NCBI GenBank assembly: GCA_021904315.1
Contig: CM038923.1
Coordinates: 2,604,001 to 2,668,000 of the forward strand
DNA from: Sphagnum magellanicum
Lineage: Eukaryota > Streptophyta > Sphagnopsida > Sphagnales > Sphagnaceae
Length of the DNA: 64,000 nucleotides
Direction of reading: 5' to 3'
Below the pieces are notes generated by a model that searched no databases, had not been told where the DNA came from, and worked only from the letters and a program-made list of their open reading frames with translations. Shown piece after piece: positions 37,355 through 50,335 of this stretch; position 1 is the first letter of the stretch, and each line of letters begins with the position of its first letter. The translations under genes were made by a program, and so were the position numbers.

Positions 37355-38245
37355 AAGATATGATGTTTGCAAATGAGCTTGAATTGTGTTTTATTGGTAT
37401 AATCAGTTTACCCTTAGAACTAGTTAATTCAATTGTAATCAACATAATTCAAATTGAAAAAACTATAGAAATTTCATATTTTAGTATAGTTTTAACCACT
37501 TAAATAAACCACATAGTTACTCTTGAAACATTAATCAACAAAGAACTTGAAGTAATTCTTGAAAACAAGGTGTATCTTGAGATTTACTATCATCACAAAC
37601 CAAGTCAAATATAGATAGATGAAACATTAGCAAAGATCAAAATGCAAGAATTTTAGATTACAGGATGGACTTTCATTAAAGATCAATAACTCATGAAGAT
37701 CAACCTAGGGATAGAGGACAATCCACAAACAACTAAGGTCAATGTATAATTGGGTTAGGAAAATATAAGTTTGTTAAGGGAGTTGCTAATGGAGTATAAA
37801 GATGTCTTTGCTTAAATGTATAAAAACCTGATAGGCATACACCCGAAATTGGCACAACATCATATAAAACTAGACACATCTATTCCATCAGCACATTAGG
37901 CCATGTACATAATGAATCCAAACTATGTTGCAATTATTAAATAAGACATAAATAAACTCTTAGCATCAAGATTTATACAACTTGTAAAGGAGGCCACTTA
38001 GTTGTCACCAATAGTCGTAGTACCCAAGAAGAATGGAAAGCTCAAAATATATGTAGATTTCAAAAAATTAAATGTTGTTACAAAGAAAGATCCATATCCA
38101 TTACCTTTTACAAATGAGGTTCTAAACATAGTTGTACGGCATGATGCATATTCTTTTTTAAATGGATTCTTTGGATATCACCAAATATCTATAGCAACAC
38201 AAGATAAATACAAGACAACGTTTGTAACAGATTGGGGAGCCTTTA
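37355..38245 (+). pseudogene. Ty3/gypsy reverse transcriptase, N-terminal part, decayed
   Basis: After the second insertion the frame reads MMFANELELCFIGIISLPLE, MKINLGIEDNPQTTKVNV, LLRELLMEYKDVFA, YKNLIGIHPKLAQHHIKLDT and LSPIVVVPKKNGKLKIYVDF, then KDPYPLPFTNEVLN, FGYHQISIATQDKY and FVTDWGAF. This is the fingers/palm start of a plant gypsy RT. At least six in-frame stops interrupt it between about 37745 and 38000, at positions where the family has Gln or Trp. The YxDD motif, RNase H and integrase are missing. Homology stops at 38245, where CACTAGTAGAAATTGG begins. Confidence 0.85.
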
Positions 38246-38688
38246 CACTAGTAGAAATTGGCCCAAATGTAACCATTTTATTTACAACTACTTTACAACT
38301 AGTTTACAACTATTGTGGTTTTCATCCTTTCATGTGAATAACATTTTGTTTGGTTTTCATCCAAAAGAATAATTTATGTCGCATTACTTGCAAATGTGAC
38401 CAATTTAATCATAGCCCTATGAGTATGCAAAGGTGTATTTGTGTATTTGAAGGGGTATAGTTGGGTATATTTGGATTTACAAATGTATTTTTTGAATGTA
38501 TATGAACACCCATATTACATGTGTATTGAAGGCTTATTATTAACATTAAATGGCCTCAATATTATGGATACATTAGGTGTATATTTTGAATATATTAAAG
38601 TTTTATGTAAGATATTTATTAAATGTACTACGGCCATATTACAAATTTATCCAATCTATCTTATTATATTTCTTGAAATTATTTTAAA

Positions 38689-38723
<35 letters not shown>

Positions 38724-39400
38724 GAACTTATTAAAAATTAATTATAATAGTTCATAATAGCTATAACAAGTGAAATAATAATATATAACAACAATAATAA
38801 TAATTAACCTAGGTTACTTACAAGTGACATTATTGTTATTATAAGTAATCGATTATTAAATATTAATAAACTATAAAAATTGTTCAAATAACATTATTCA
38901 AATACATTATTTTTACTATAAATAATTAGTTAGTTCACTAATTTGTTAGTTAATTAGTTGTTTCTAGTTTATTTTCTAATTAACTAATTAGCAATTTATT
39001 AATTATTTTATAGTTAATTAATTAATAATCTTATTGGTTAACTAGTTAGCTAATTAAGTAATCACTTACCTACTTAATTATATAATTTACAAAAATTAAA
39101 ATGAGGATAAAAATATGGGATAATTTTTTTACATTATAAGAAATCTTGTTCATTTCAACCATATGGTTACAACTATAGATCTGACTAGTTTCCAAATTAA
39201 CTATTTTTACAATTAAAGTTAGGTTAGTCCTATGTGTTATTTTAGTCATAAATGTGTGTAGTCATATATGCGACTATTATAGTCACATGTGCAACTATAG
39301 TGTTGATATAATCAAATGAAGTCACAAATGCAATTATAATTTGTGACTATGACATGTTTGGATGAAAAAGTAAAATAAAATTGTACATTTTTTATCCAAT
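38246..39400. mobile_element. Possible CACTA-like element truncating the gypsy RT
   Basis: RT homology ends abruptly at CACTAGTAGAAATTGG, a tip like those at 7393 and 14918. Subterminal GGTTTTCATCCAAAA (about 38352) faces TTTGGATGAAAAAG (about 39357). A CTATAGTG|TTG at about 39296 is one candidate right end (left flank TTA). The right border is therefore uncertain. No transposase is present. Confidence 0.35.
38688..38722. repeat. TA dinucleotide repeat
   Basis: About 16 TA units. The Ile/Tyr end of the open frame at 38441-38722 is a translation of it. Confidence 0.9.
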
Positions 39401-40990
39401 ATTGTGAATGGATCTTTGGATGGATGAAAACATAATTGCTTTTGCAATTGATCTTGTTATTTTGGCAACTAGGGCCTAATATTTTTTTCATTTACAATAT
39501 TTTGATGAATAAAACATATGTGGTATCTTTGGAATTACAATATTTGTTTAATAATCAACTTGTGTCTAATTGTTTATCGGTATTTTATATTTCTTATTGA
39601 CATTAACATTACAAATTATTAGATTTTTATTAAATTTATTTGAGTTATGATCTTTTTATAAATATTATATATGATGATTATTTATTTATATACTATACAT
39701 ATAAATTAAATTTTGGTAAATTCACAACATATTATATTCATAATCAAGTATGATATACTTTTTAATCAAATAAAGGTTTAAAATGTTTAAGAACTATATC
39801 ATTTATTTGATCATAAGAATTTTACCATAATTTTAGATAAATGTATAAATTATATTTGTAAATATAAAACTTAAAATTCCATCAAAATCACGGATTATCT
39901 AACATTTCTAAACATGATTTGAATTTGAATTTAAAGTATAATAAATATTATAACTGATATTTATTTTATTTTTAATTTTTCTGAAATGTGATTGATATTT
40001 TATCCATTTATAAAAATTATATGTGAATTAATTAAAACTATGATATATTATAATCACATTTTATATGTTTTTAATGAAATGAAGGATTAATATGTGGATA
40101 AATGAGATATATTATTATTATTAATTATTACTTATTATTACTTATTATTTAAGATTAGTTGTAAAATAATTATCATTTATAAAACATGTGCTTTGAATTT
40201 TATTTTTCAATGAATCATCATTGAAATGTAATTCAATTTAACAAAATTCAAAAAACATTTATTCAAATTGATGTACATTTTTGGAATAAAATATATTCTA
40301 TCATGCATGTCATTGAAAGTACTTTAAGAATAAACTTCTTTTTTTTTTCCATTTGGACAAATATCAATAAAATATGAAATATTGAAATTGATGTTTATGC
40401 AATGTTTAAAATCAAATATGGGTTAAACACGATTATGTCAATGCCATTTGGAGCTTCAAATGGCCAAAAAGACCCTCCTTTTTTTTGTCTTGGGTACTTT
40501 TCTTTGTCAAAGAATTTCAATTAAGTTGCAAGGATGCAAGCATCCACCATCTTAAGTTGGGCAATAGCTATAGACCTAGCTACTTCCCTACTTCCACCGC
40601 TTCATGACACACCCCCATCGCCATAGTTGACCTATTACAAGCGATTGATTGTTGAGAGGAGAGATTTTGACATCTAGTCTATGCTAATTTGATGTCCTTT
40701 AAATTCTCCCTTTTTTGAAGTACCTTTGTGCATTTTCTGAATCAGTGGTGTCCTCATAAATAAAGTTTTGCAAGATTTTGATGAATTGATTGTCGAGTAT
40801 TGAGCTTCATCCTACTCATTATATCTCATTATATTTATTTCTTCTACATAGGCTGGGCCTAGATTTTTTGATGCCTTGTTTGTATTCATCTCTGGCAGCA
40901 TTGATCTATTTGAAAAAACATTCCAGGTTTTGAAGTACATCAAACCTGGACTTTTGATAGACTTCCTTCCACCTCAAAAATTTTACACAA
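39401..40990. other. Very AT-rich intergenic DNA, nothing recognised
   Basis: Runs of TAAT/ATTA words with no coding or RNA feature. Composition becomes more mixed after about 40440. Confidence 0.4.
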
Positions 40991-41002
40991 GCTCCACTTG
41001 AA

Positions 41003-41356
41003 TTGATCATACTGCAACATCTAGCATTGAGTTTGACAACCACAGCTCCACTTGGATTGACCATACTACAACTCTTTAACACCACCTTGCAAAACAGCTC
41101 CAGTGATGCAACAATAAATAACTCTCATGAGAATCAAGAAATCTCCAAACTTCTGATTAAGAAAGCCAAGACAATGTCAAAACATTTTGTTGAAGTCAAA
41201 GAAAGACTTCCAAATAAAAGTCTCTCAAGCTCAATCTCAATAAAGCATGAGCTTACAAGTCGACAATTTGCATGTCCACTCTGTAAAGGAACCCTGAGTA
41301 AATACAAGCATAAAAGGAAAGGAGGTGCATTCAAGGTAACTTCAGCTCTGAGATGA
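41003..41356 (+). other. Open frame of unknown function, tail-to-tail with the SF1-like gene
   Basis: A 117-residue open frame, Ser/Lys-rich, with one Cys pair in FACPLCKGTLSKYKHKRKGG near the C-terminus. I do not recognise a family. It starts inside a partial duplication (AGCTCCACTTG.ATTGA.CATACT.CAAC at about 40990 and 41043). It lies about 460 bp beyond the SF1-like stop on the opposite strand and may overlap that gene's 3' UTR. It could be spurious. Confidence 0.25.
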
Positions 41357-41814
41357 AGAAGCACACAAAGAAAGCAATCACATCCAAGGTAATACACTTC
41401 AACCCAGGATCTTTGTGAAGAAACACACAGGCATGCACAAAATCTCAACAGCTGGATATCTCAAGAGGTCAACAGTGTTGATTAATTCACGAGGGTTTTC
41501 TCCTGTGCGTAAAACCATAGAGAGCTCTCTCTTGCTCTCTCTCGCATGCTGAACAGCAGCAGTAGCCTGCAGCACTCATGGAAATGGCTCTTCAAGATCA
41601 TGTTCTCTCACATTCCAAAACTTTTGCTAAAGTGGGTCTGATTTTTTTTGGTTTTCTGTGAAGCCAGGAGTTGAAGCAATTTTGGAGGGTGAAGCTCCTC
41701 TCAATGGCAGATTTAACTACTGTAAATTACACATTGAGGTTGTCATCCTTAGAAGCACATATAGAGGTTTCAGAAGGAACACTATTCACAAGATACTGCA
41801 TATGGAGTTCCTGC

Positions 41815-44800
41815 CTATGTCACCCCAACAGATGCCATCAGCTTTTCATATTCAGCATCCACTTCGTGAGCACTCAAGGGAGGGGAAGATGATAATCCTG
41901 GTCCTGCTGTCTTTGCTAAAGAATGTTGCTGCCCAGAGGGGCTCTGTTGGGCTCCCAACCCTGATTCTGTTCCTGAAGCACCTGACTGATGGAAGCTCCT
42001 GCCTAAACTTGGTCTTATAGTCCCATGAAAGTGAGCTACCAGAGGTGGATTACCAGGAGGCAAAACGGGATCAAATGACTTTCGTCCACTTTCCTCAGCC
42101 CCAGGAAAAGGGCCTCCTAGTGGTGGATGAGGACCTGGAAGCCCTGGTCCTTTCCATCCTGAGTAACTGCTGCCACCACCTGACCCTGTTGCAAAGGGGA
42201 GTGGTGGGCGCTGCTGAACTGGCAGATGCTGTGGCAGCAGCAATGTGGTTGCCATACCTTGCTGAGGACCAAAATTTGGCCTGATTGGCACACTGGTAAT
42301 CCATGGAGCATCAGGAAGAGGTACTGGTGTTGGGGCCGTAGAAGACCATGAAGGAGATGGCATCCTCTGTGAAGAAACTGGGGTGGGTACACCTGAAGTT
42401 TGATGAAGTGATGGACGATGTTCCCAAACATTTGGACTAGATGGAAGGCCCATTTGCTGTGGCCACATTGAAGCAGTCCCAGACGTTGGAGGTGGTCGAG
42501 ATCTCACATCCCATATGTTTGAATTTCCACCAGACAGAAGTGGAGAGTTTGCAATTCCTGACAGATGAAACATAGGTGGTTGTGGCATACCACTAGGTTG
42601 AGTTTCAGTGTAAGGTGGGTTTCCATTTGCAGGTCCAGTCCTGACTAATGATGATCCACTGGATAGTGGTCTAGATTGTTGCCCTGGCCCTGGTCCTGGT
42701 GAAGGAAAGGGGAGGAAAGCTTGCCCTTGACCCTGATCTGCCATGCAATGGTTATAATCATCCGGTGCTGAGGACATGTCCGTACCCCAAGGAGGTGGTC
42801 CTCTCTTTGGATCCCAGGGCATGGATCCTGCTGGTGGTGGTCTTGGTTCCAAAGAGAACATGGGGTATCTCACTCCCCCATACCCACCTGAGCCCATGGA
42901 GCTTTGAATGAAGTCTGGGTTACTGGGGTGGGGGCCAAAGCCTACTGAAAATGAGCCCAAACCAGCAGTTCTAGGATGTAATCTCTCACCAGCCCCTTCT
43001 TTGCTGCTATAACCTGTCTGGGGATTGTCTCTTGCATCATATGGGCTAGGTGGCGGTCCAGACCAAGCTGATGGCATGGACTGAGGTCCTGCTGCTGTGA
43101 TGACCATTGGTTGTGGTCTGGCTGCTGCATGAGGATCAGTTAGTTGGCTCGTTTCAAGTCCAGATGACGGATATCCCATTGACATTGCCACAAAGGGAGG
43201 ACCTTGTGGTCCAACACTGTGTCTTATACTATGAGCAGGGGCTGCAACAATGAAACAAGCATTCCAGCACTCAGATGTGATGTAGTAATAAACAGCAAAC
43301 ATACAAGATACATGCAACCAAAAAGCCCGAAAGGTAACCCTATACCATTGACAGAAGCTTGTGAGCTTGGCAGTGGCATCTTTCCAGAGAAGGTTGCTGG
43401 TGGAGGAGCAGAAGCAGCAGAACCTAACCCATCATTGAGCTCCTCCAAGAAACTGAGATACTCCTTGTCCAATACTTTGCCCTGAGATCAGAAATCAGAA
43501 TACCTTCATAAGAATTGATAAGTTCTCACTAATCACAATTGAAGTTATACCTGAAGTGAAGTTTTAGTAAGGTTACAGAAATCTTTAATCAAATGTTAAA
43601 AGGCCATCACAGCAAACTACAGGAGAAAAATGAGAAAGCCCCTAATTAGAAGAAACAGAAATGGAAAACAATATAAAATAAAGAGCATTGCAAAACATGG
43701 AACAAGTCTCTTGCAGGTTCAGTGACTGTCAACAGCAACATGTGTGATATTGACTAGCTACTGCAACTGAATTCATCAGCTCGCAGCAGCGGTCATAGGT
43801 CAATGTCAGCCAATAACCAACATACAGAGTTTCTGTTACAAGTCTGGGGGTAACTAGAAGACTCAGCCATCATTCTGGCTAGCACAATCAACAAAGAGAT
43901 TACAAAACCAAGCAGCAAAAAAAAAAATGAGAAATAGTAAAGAGAAAGAGATAATATGGCAATGAGATTTGCAAGAGTATGGCAATGAGCAAAAATCAAG
44001 CTTCACAACACTCCCATTTCAAAACCAAGAGATTGCATATGAGAACTTAAAATCAGGTTTACTCTCTTTATTCCCTGTTGTTAACCTTGAATACTCTGCA
44101 CAAGGAAAAAAATTCCACGCAATCCCTGTACTGAGGCAGGAAATTACACGTCTCCCCAAAAGTACAGACCTGCCCAAGATCAGTGCCAGAATGCTTCTGT
44201 GGGCAATCACTGGTTGGATGACCACCATCTCCACAAATTTGGCAAGACACCTGAGGATACCCAAAACCCAACCACCCAACACCAGACCTGCAGATCACCC
44301 ATCAACATATATACAAAGAAAGGTTCATCAAAGCTTTGTAGCCTGATGAATACACTGACATCATTCAAGCTCATAAAGTTTTGACAAAGGGGTCTAGTGC
44401 AAAAGAGCAATATGAACTCTGTTGTAAGACATTGACAACCATGCTAGCTGTACCTTTGACTGGAATGTTACTAGCTTGTCCTTGTCACACTGCCATTCTC
44501 GATGCCAATTTTCTCCACAAACAGCACATGCCTTTCCAAAATCCCGCATGGTTCCTGCCACAAACAAGCACAAGTATCATCTGAAGCTCCAGGGAACATG
44601 CAGCTAACTGTCTTACCTTATAAACCAAGCAACTACAGGAGCTTCTCCAGACCAAGAATTCCTACCAAGATGCCAGTAGATTAGCTGGTCAATGAAGCTA
44701 GGGAGGGAGAGCAATCTACTTTACCATTCATTTCTGCTAGCTCCCGAAGCTGCTTGCGCTTGTGAGTATTTCTGTCCTCCTACACAGCACAGGGAAGACA

Positions 44801-47800
44801 ACCAGCCCAGATGGAAAATCAAAGAGAACATCCAGAACTCAAAACTTACCATATCCATGTAACTGATCACAATCACACCAAGACATTGACAGAAAACACC
44901 TGTTTCTAATCACCTCTCAAACACATCCAGCCATTCAAGAAATTTCCCACAAACATATCTTTCATAAGAATAGAGAAATCGCCATTCTCATGATGAAGAA
45001 GAAACGGCAAGGCTAACACATCCTCAGGAAGCCACAGAAAGAACCAAACAAGGGGAGACAAAAAACAAATCAAAAAACCCCCCCCCAAAAAAAAAAAAAA
45101 AAAAACACACTAGCAGTATGAACAGAAGTGCCAGTCTCACACCTGTTCAGGGACCATCAACAGTAGTATGTATGATAGTGACTTAACTATCACAACTTTC
45201 CCACAAACAGCAAAATTCCACAAAATGTCAAGAATCCCTCCCTACTTTTCAGCCAAGACATGGTAGCTTACATCCACAGGTGTCAGTAGAGGTTCAATGA
45301 GTGCAACAGCTGCTTCCACTTTCTCAATGGTGTCTGCTGTGATGTGTACATGCAAATCTTCAAAAGCACCCTCTGCATCTTTTATATCACGACGGCCTAC
45401 TTGCTGGGGTCGTTGCTGCAACATACCAGTTCTGAGCACTATAAAATGCAGTAAAAGAAGTGGGCAGGAAACCCTTGCCCACAATGTATATGACTTTCCT
45501 CCTTCAAATAAGCATTGCTTTGATCAACAATAAATTTCAGAGTCTGTTGAAATCATTATTATATCACCACCTTGGCTCATGGCAGTAAAAATCTTTCAAC
45601 ATCAATCCAGAGGGACAAACATGACCAAAGGGAAGCACTGTACCTTCCCTTCCTTTACAGCTCCTTTACCACGAATTGCAATTTTTGTCCCTGTCTCCTG
45701 CCATGAATATGCACACAAATTATCTTAAGCTACACAACTTCATGGCTGCTGCTTGCCTACTTTTGACTACATATATCTGCTGGACAAAAGAGTGGTCATT
45801 CTGGTTTGAGAACTCTTGAAGATTCTGTTTGGCATTAAGTATCTGTAACCTCAGATCTTGACAATTTAATTGCCAATTTTCTAGATTCTTACTGCCTCCA
45901 TGCGCTTCTGAGTGTTTCCACGGGGCCCAAGTATGAGACCTATGAAGTTGTAGCCTGGATAGTCCTTCACCTGCACACCCCACAACAGGATACAACACCT
46001 CCAAATTCATAATGCTCATAATTCACATACCCATTCAAAGACCAAAAGAGAATCTCTGCCACAACTGTTCATTGCTCACCGGAATGAAGAGCTTGGCTTC
46101 TTTGTAGACTGGTTTGTACCCTGCTGGTGGCTTGTAAGAAGGATGAAGTAGCATACATTCACCTGCAGTCTTCCATTCCATGTGAGAAAAAATGGTACAA
46201 TTGTGCTCTATGACATGAACCAAGCCTCTTTAATCTAAGGAGACAGAATAGATTTGTGAGAGTATACCAATCGCCTCTCGCCTTTCTATCTCCATTTGTT
46301 CCCGTCTTCTTCCCTGGAAACATTCATAACCACCATCTACCCACAACTCAGCACTCTCCTCCTACAAGCATAGGGACATAATGCATCCACAAGAGCCCTT
46401 TCTAACATAGGCCCTCAGAACTCTTATGGTTCAAGACTATGACAATATACATGAAGGTCATACCAACTAGCAGAGATAAGCCAGAACTGAGATAGATTAA
46501 TCTTCCCAATTTTGTACTTACCCTAGAGTGAATGGATTACCCCAGACACAAAGTTGAAATACCCCAAAGCAATGGACCAATGCTGACAGCAGTTTGCAAT
46601 CCTGAATAGAACAGTGAAACTGACCTCCCGAGTGTTGGTGCGCTGTCCATTAGAGTCATAGATAGGAGGGGGTGATGGAGAGCGGGTAGCCTCATTCGTG
46701 TCAATTTCCAAATGCCCCATCTCCAGCTGAGCAGCAATCTGCTCGGCACGAGTCTGCTCAAAATTCGTCCCACCAATAACAGGCATTTACGTCACTTTTA
46801 ATGCCTTCACCTGGAATAGGAGCATGATCGTTCTTCCTTTTTCAGAGTTGGTTAGACACCATGTACACCAGAAAGCAGTTAAACGCAATCACAAAGAAGA
46901 GTACAAAATACAACTGCACTGCATATTGTTGACCAAGTCACATGGACAATAACACTAACACATTTCCCTTTGCTCTCAGCAGATAGCCTCTAGACTCAGA
47001 ACTAAACAAAAGAAAATTAGGGACTTCTCATTGTCAGTAGCTTTCAACATTCTTTGATTGTGAAACAGCATCTTCTCTTCAGCTCATAGCTGCCTGCCCT
47101 TCATGCAAAGGGGCCAAGGTGGATGTAATGGATTCATGAAACAGCCACAACATTCATGGATTCACATGCTTCCTGACATCCAAGTAAAAGCTGATAAGAT
47201 TCAAGGCCAGATATCTTCAATACAAGTGAGAACTAAAATCTCAGTAACATTGCAGAGAAAACTCCACAAAAACACTTTGAACAGCACTGTGTACCAGTTC
47301 CAGCCAAGTTAAAACAAACACAAGAAGAATGAGTGCAACCATAACCTTGCAAGTGTCACCCACAAAGTATTAGATGCATGGTGGCAACCAGCTGCCATTG
47401 GTACCCACTGACTTCATCAGCTCCTGACAGTGGGGGTAGATAAGTATATTGTTATCTGCCCATAATTAGTGCAAGCAATTATGTGAAATCTGTATCCTGA
47501 GTTTCTGTGTCACCTTTTGGAAGCAAAAGGTAGATTCAGACATGATATCAGTTAGCAGGCAATATCCATAGCTAATCAGAAAAGTCACAGTATCCTCATT
47601 CAAGCTGCACCAAGTTTGTGAGAGTAATCTTCATTCCATTTTAGCTTGTCTTGTACAAGCAAGTAACTAAACCTAAGGAATAGAGAGGTCTCCATAGAGG
47701 TCAGTTGTTCAAATAATACATTAAGGAGGCAATCTAGGAGAAGCTAGTAAACCAGATCTTACGTTAAAGTGTGCAAAATCTCATGAAAGGGAGAAGAACA

Positions 47801-48614
47801 GGGACAAGAAAAAGGAGAAAGCCTCAGAGGAATGAAACCCAGGGCCAATGCAAGAGCAACCTTGCACTCGGATGCCTGGCAAAAGTGTCAATAATCTCAA
47901 ATCCTCTAGCTATTAGCAAAAAGCTAAGAATGCCATAGACTGCATTGAGTCCTGACAATTGGCCAGATATCTGGCATGCTCAGGTTTTGGTCTCATGTTG
48001 ACATCAGCACAATACCTTTTGCCATTCCAATATACCCAAAGTGCTTCATCAGGAAGCTAACTAGAAGAAACCAAAACCCTTTACTCCTCCACAAACCAAG
48101 CAGAACAATTATACACAGACACACACACACAACAGAAACAATGGAGAACAAGGACTATGGGCAACTGAACCTGCAAAGCAAGGGCCCGACCACGCTTCAC
48201 TATTGGATCCTCACTCAAGTCCAATCCCCACTTTGTTTTCCTTGATGACTTTTTCCCTTGATCATTAGCACTTGGCAACTCTGGCGTTGGCTCCCACTTG
48301 CTGACCACATTCCGGGTTACTGGAACCAGCGCTCCAGAAAGTTTATTTTTAGGAATCACAAAGCTCACACCACCCTTCATTGTTGAGGCTCCAGGCTTTA
48401 CAGAGGAGGGTGCTATGCCATCCTGAAACAGAGAGCTGGCATTTGCTGCATGCACATTACTAGCAGAGTGGGCTGCCATTAGAACAGCTGCAGTTCTCTG
48501 GGCTGTTGCCATAGCCTCTGCAAGAAACACTGAAGAATTTGGCATACTTCGGTCTCCATCATGCACCCCAATTGTCCCTTCAGTCACCAGTCCATTGGCA
48601 GCTGCAGTTGCCAT
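41815..48614 (-). CDS. Branchpoint-binding protein / splicing factor 1-like KH zinc-knuckle protein
   Basis: Likely binds the intron branchpoint during early spliceosome assembly in the nucleus. Coding exons: 48614-48171, 46753-46625, 46313-46268, 46162-46080, 45970-45893, 45697-45644, 45415-45272, 44779-44725, 44554-44454, 44250-44170, 43481-43346, 43241-41815. All junctions are in frame: 2778 bp, 925 aa. A basic SRKTKWG (124-130) resembles the U2AF-binding ligand motif of SF1. [20 protein letters not shown] (172-191) is an SF1 hallmark. The KH core begins [18 protein letters not shown] (235 on; GPRG is the GxxG loop) and runs to EPLLTPVD (326). A QUA2-like helix ([13 protein letters not shown]) follows. 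Two CCHC knuckles are [14 protein letters not shown] (354-367) and [14 protein letters not shown] (381-394). The C-terminal 475 residues, in one exon, are Pro/Gly/Ser/Gln-rich. It matches the plant SF1-like subfamily with a long N-terminus rather than the compact yeast form. The 1.4-kb first coding intron is the longest. Confidence 0.92.
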
Positions 48615-48683
48615 GGCTAGGAGGTTGTGTTACCAGTTGGCAGATGTTGACTGAACCTGATGTATTCAGGAACTGTAAAATAC
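48615..48683 (-). other. 5' UTR part of the SF1-like first coding exon
   Basis: A good acceptor (ATTTTGCAG-like, AATTGCAG at 48684-48691) precedes GTATTTTACAG, 69 bp before the ATG. This indicates that a separate noncoding first exon lies further upstream. Confidence 0.5.
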
Positions 48684-49293
48684 CTGCAATTTTCAAGACA
48701 CCTCAGAGCAATTGAGCACCAAAAATACAACCATGGAACAAGAGATACACAGAATTGTAGGAACCCAAAAGAAGAAGAAGAGGCTGGAATTCAAGAGGGA
48801 AAAAAAAACAATTAACATGAGGAACTAAATCTGCCACCTCTGAGAGCCATTAGGGTTACTGCCCTTTGCACACAAGTGCGAGCCACCCCCAACTATCTAA
48901 ACTTGGAATGAAGAGAAGGTCTGAAAGGATAGGCATATTAACTGGTGGATCTCTAGATGGGCTGCACCGCCCACCCGCATGGATCATTGAGCACCTGAAT
49001 TCCATACTTCACAAAACTGCCCTGAGTTCTGCCTTCACAATCCAAGAAGAACAATCGTAGCTTGAGTGCAAGGCAGAAAATATCAATGCCATTTCTTCTG
49101 CAGCAGGCAATCCTATCAGAAGTCTCACATGTACAAAGAAGAACAAAGACCTGACTCAGGTTACCTGGACATGAATGTGGGGTACAAAACAATTGACAAA
49201 AAAAATTTGTTTGTTAACTTCCTTGAATGAGTTCCACAAGTCCAGGAAGCTCAAGAATGTGCATTGTTATAAAACTGAGAACAACCCATGGGT

Positions 49294-49335
<42 letters not shown>

Positions 49336-50335
49336 AGATACTGACTCTATGCAAAGAAGCCACAGCCACATAAACAAACACCCACCACTGCCTCTATGTA
49401 AAAAAGCATCCACAACAAAAAAAATACCCTGGTTTGTTCATGGTTGCATTGCATTGTCTGGTCTTCTACCACGTTTCTTCACATGCTGAAATTGGGTTCC
49501 AATTCTAGCAGTGAACTTCTTCACAAAATTGGGAATCGAGGACTCCCTAAAATTTGCGGCAACAGAAATCCTAACCTTGGAATTTGGCAACCCTAATTTG
49601 CGTGTGCAACAACCCCCTTTCTCTTCACACAAAGGGGACCAATCCTTCCCACTAGGTACTATGGGAAAGATGAAAGCCCCGTTGAAACAACAACATGCAC
49701 ATAGAAACTTAGCCTTCCATTTCCGGCAATGTTCCAAGTTTTGTTATGTCAAGAGAGAGATTAAAAAAACCAGGAGGAAACAAAACAAACCCAACGACGA
49801 GAGAGAGAAAATGAAAAGATTCTTACTCAATCACAAGAACAATCGTCGCGAAGAGGCTGTTGGGGACGCTCCAAAAACCGAAAGAAAGGAAATTTTCCAT
49901 CCATCTCTCCTTCAGAGGTGTGACGACGAAAGCTTAACTGCTGCTGCTGCTACCCGACAAGAAACAACCGCTTCACATGAAACCCTAACAAATATATTAT
50001 CCTCAAATCCCACACGGACTTTGCTTCGACGGCATGCAACTCCCATGTCTCTCTACACTTTGCGGCGACCCATGAAGAGCAACGCATCACTACCGCAACG
50101 ATGATCAAACGGGCATCGTTCATGCATCCGCAAACCCTTGGCCGTTTCCGAGAGACGAAATTAGGGTTAGCTACAACCAAGCATCCAAAGCGAGGAGGAT
50201 TTTTGTGGGGTTAGCGAATTGTTGAACATACATTTTTCTGATTTGGTTATATTGCAGAAGAGCTTCCCTGCCAGTGGGTTGAGACTTGGAAATATGTAGC
50301 TTTTTATGAATGGGGTTGTGACTTTTGGAAGAGAC
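48684..50335. promoter_or_regulatory. Shared upstream region of the divergent SF1-like and IMP1-like genes
   Basis: The minus-strand SF1-like gene and plus-strand protease gene point away from each other. The stretch 49560-50220 has telo-box-type motifs: AAACCCTAAC at 49980-49989 and, on the minus strand, CTAACCCTAATTT at about 50158-50170; AACCCTAATTT occurs at about 49592. Such motifs are common around plant housekeeping transcription starts. Start sites are not determined. The open frames 49511-50104 (plus) and 49950-50180 (minus) have no domain and probably overlap untranslated exons. Confidence 0.5.
49295..49334. repeat. CT dinucleotide microsatellite
   Basis: About 19 CT units in the probable 5' UTR intron or leader of the SF1-like gene (GA on its sense strand). 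Confidence 0.9.

Noticed and set aside
40435..40465. MPFGASN-like peptide as the continuation of the gypsy RT after an insertion
   Set aside because: ATGCCATTTGGAGCTTCAAATG resembles the RT motif MPFG..N, but the following residues do not match RT and the spacing would need a 2.2-kb insertion without a supported right border. Chance match is more likely.
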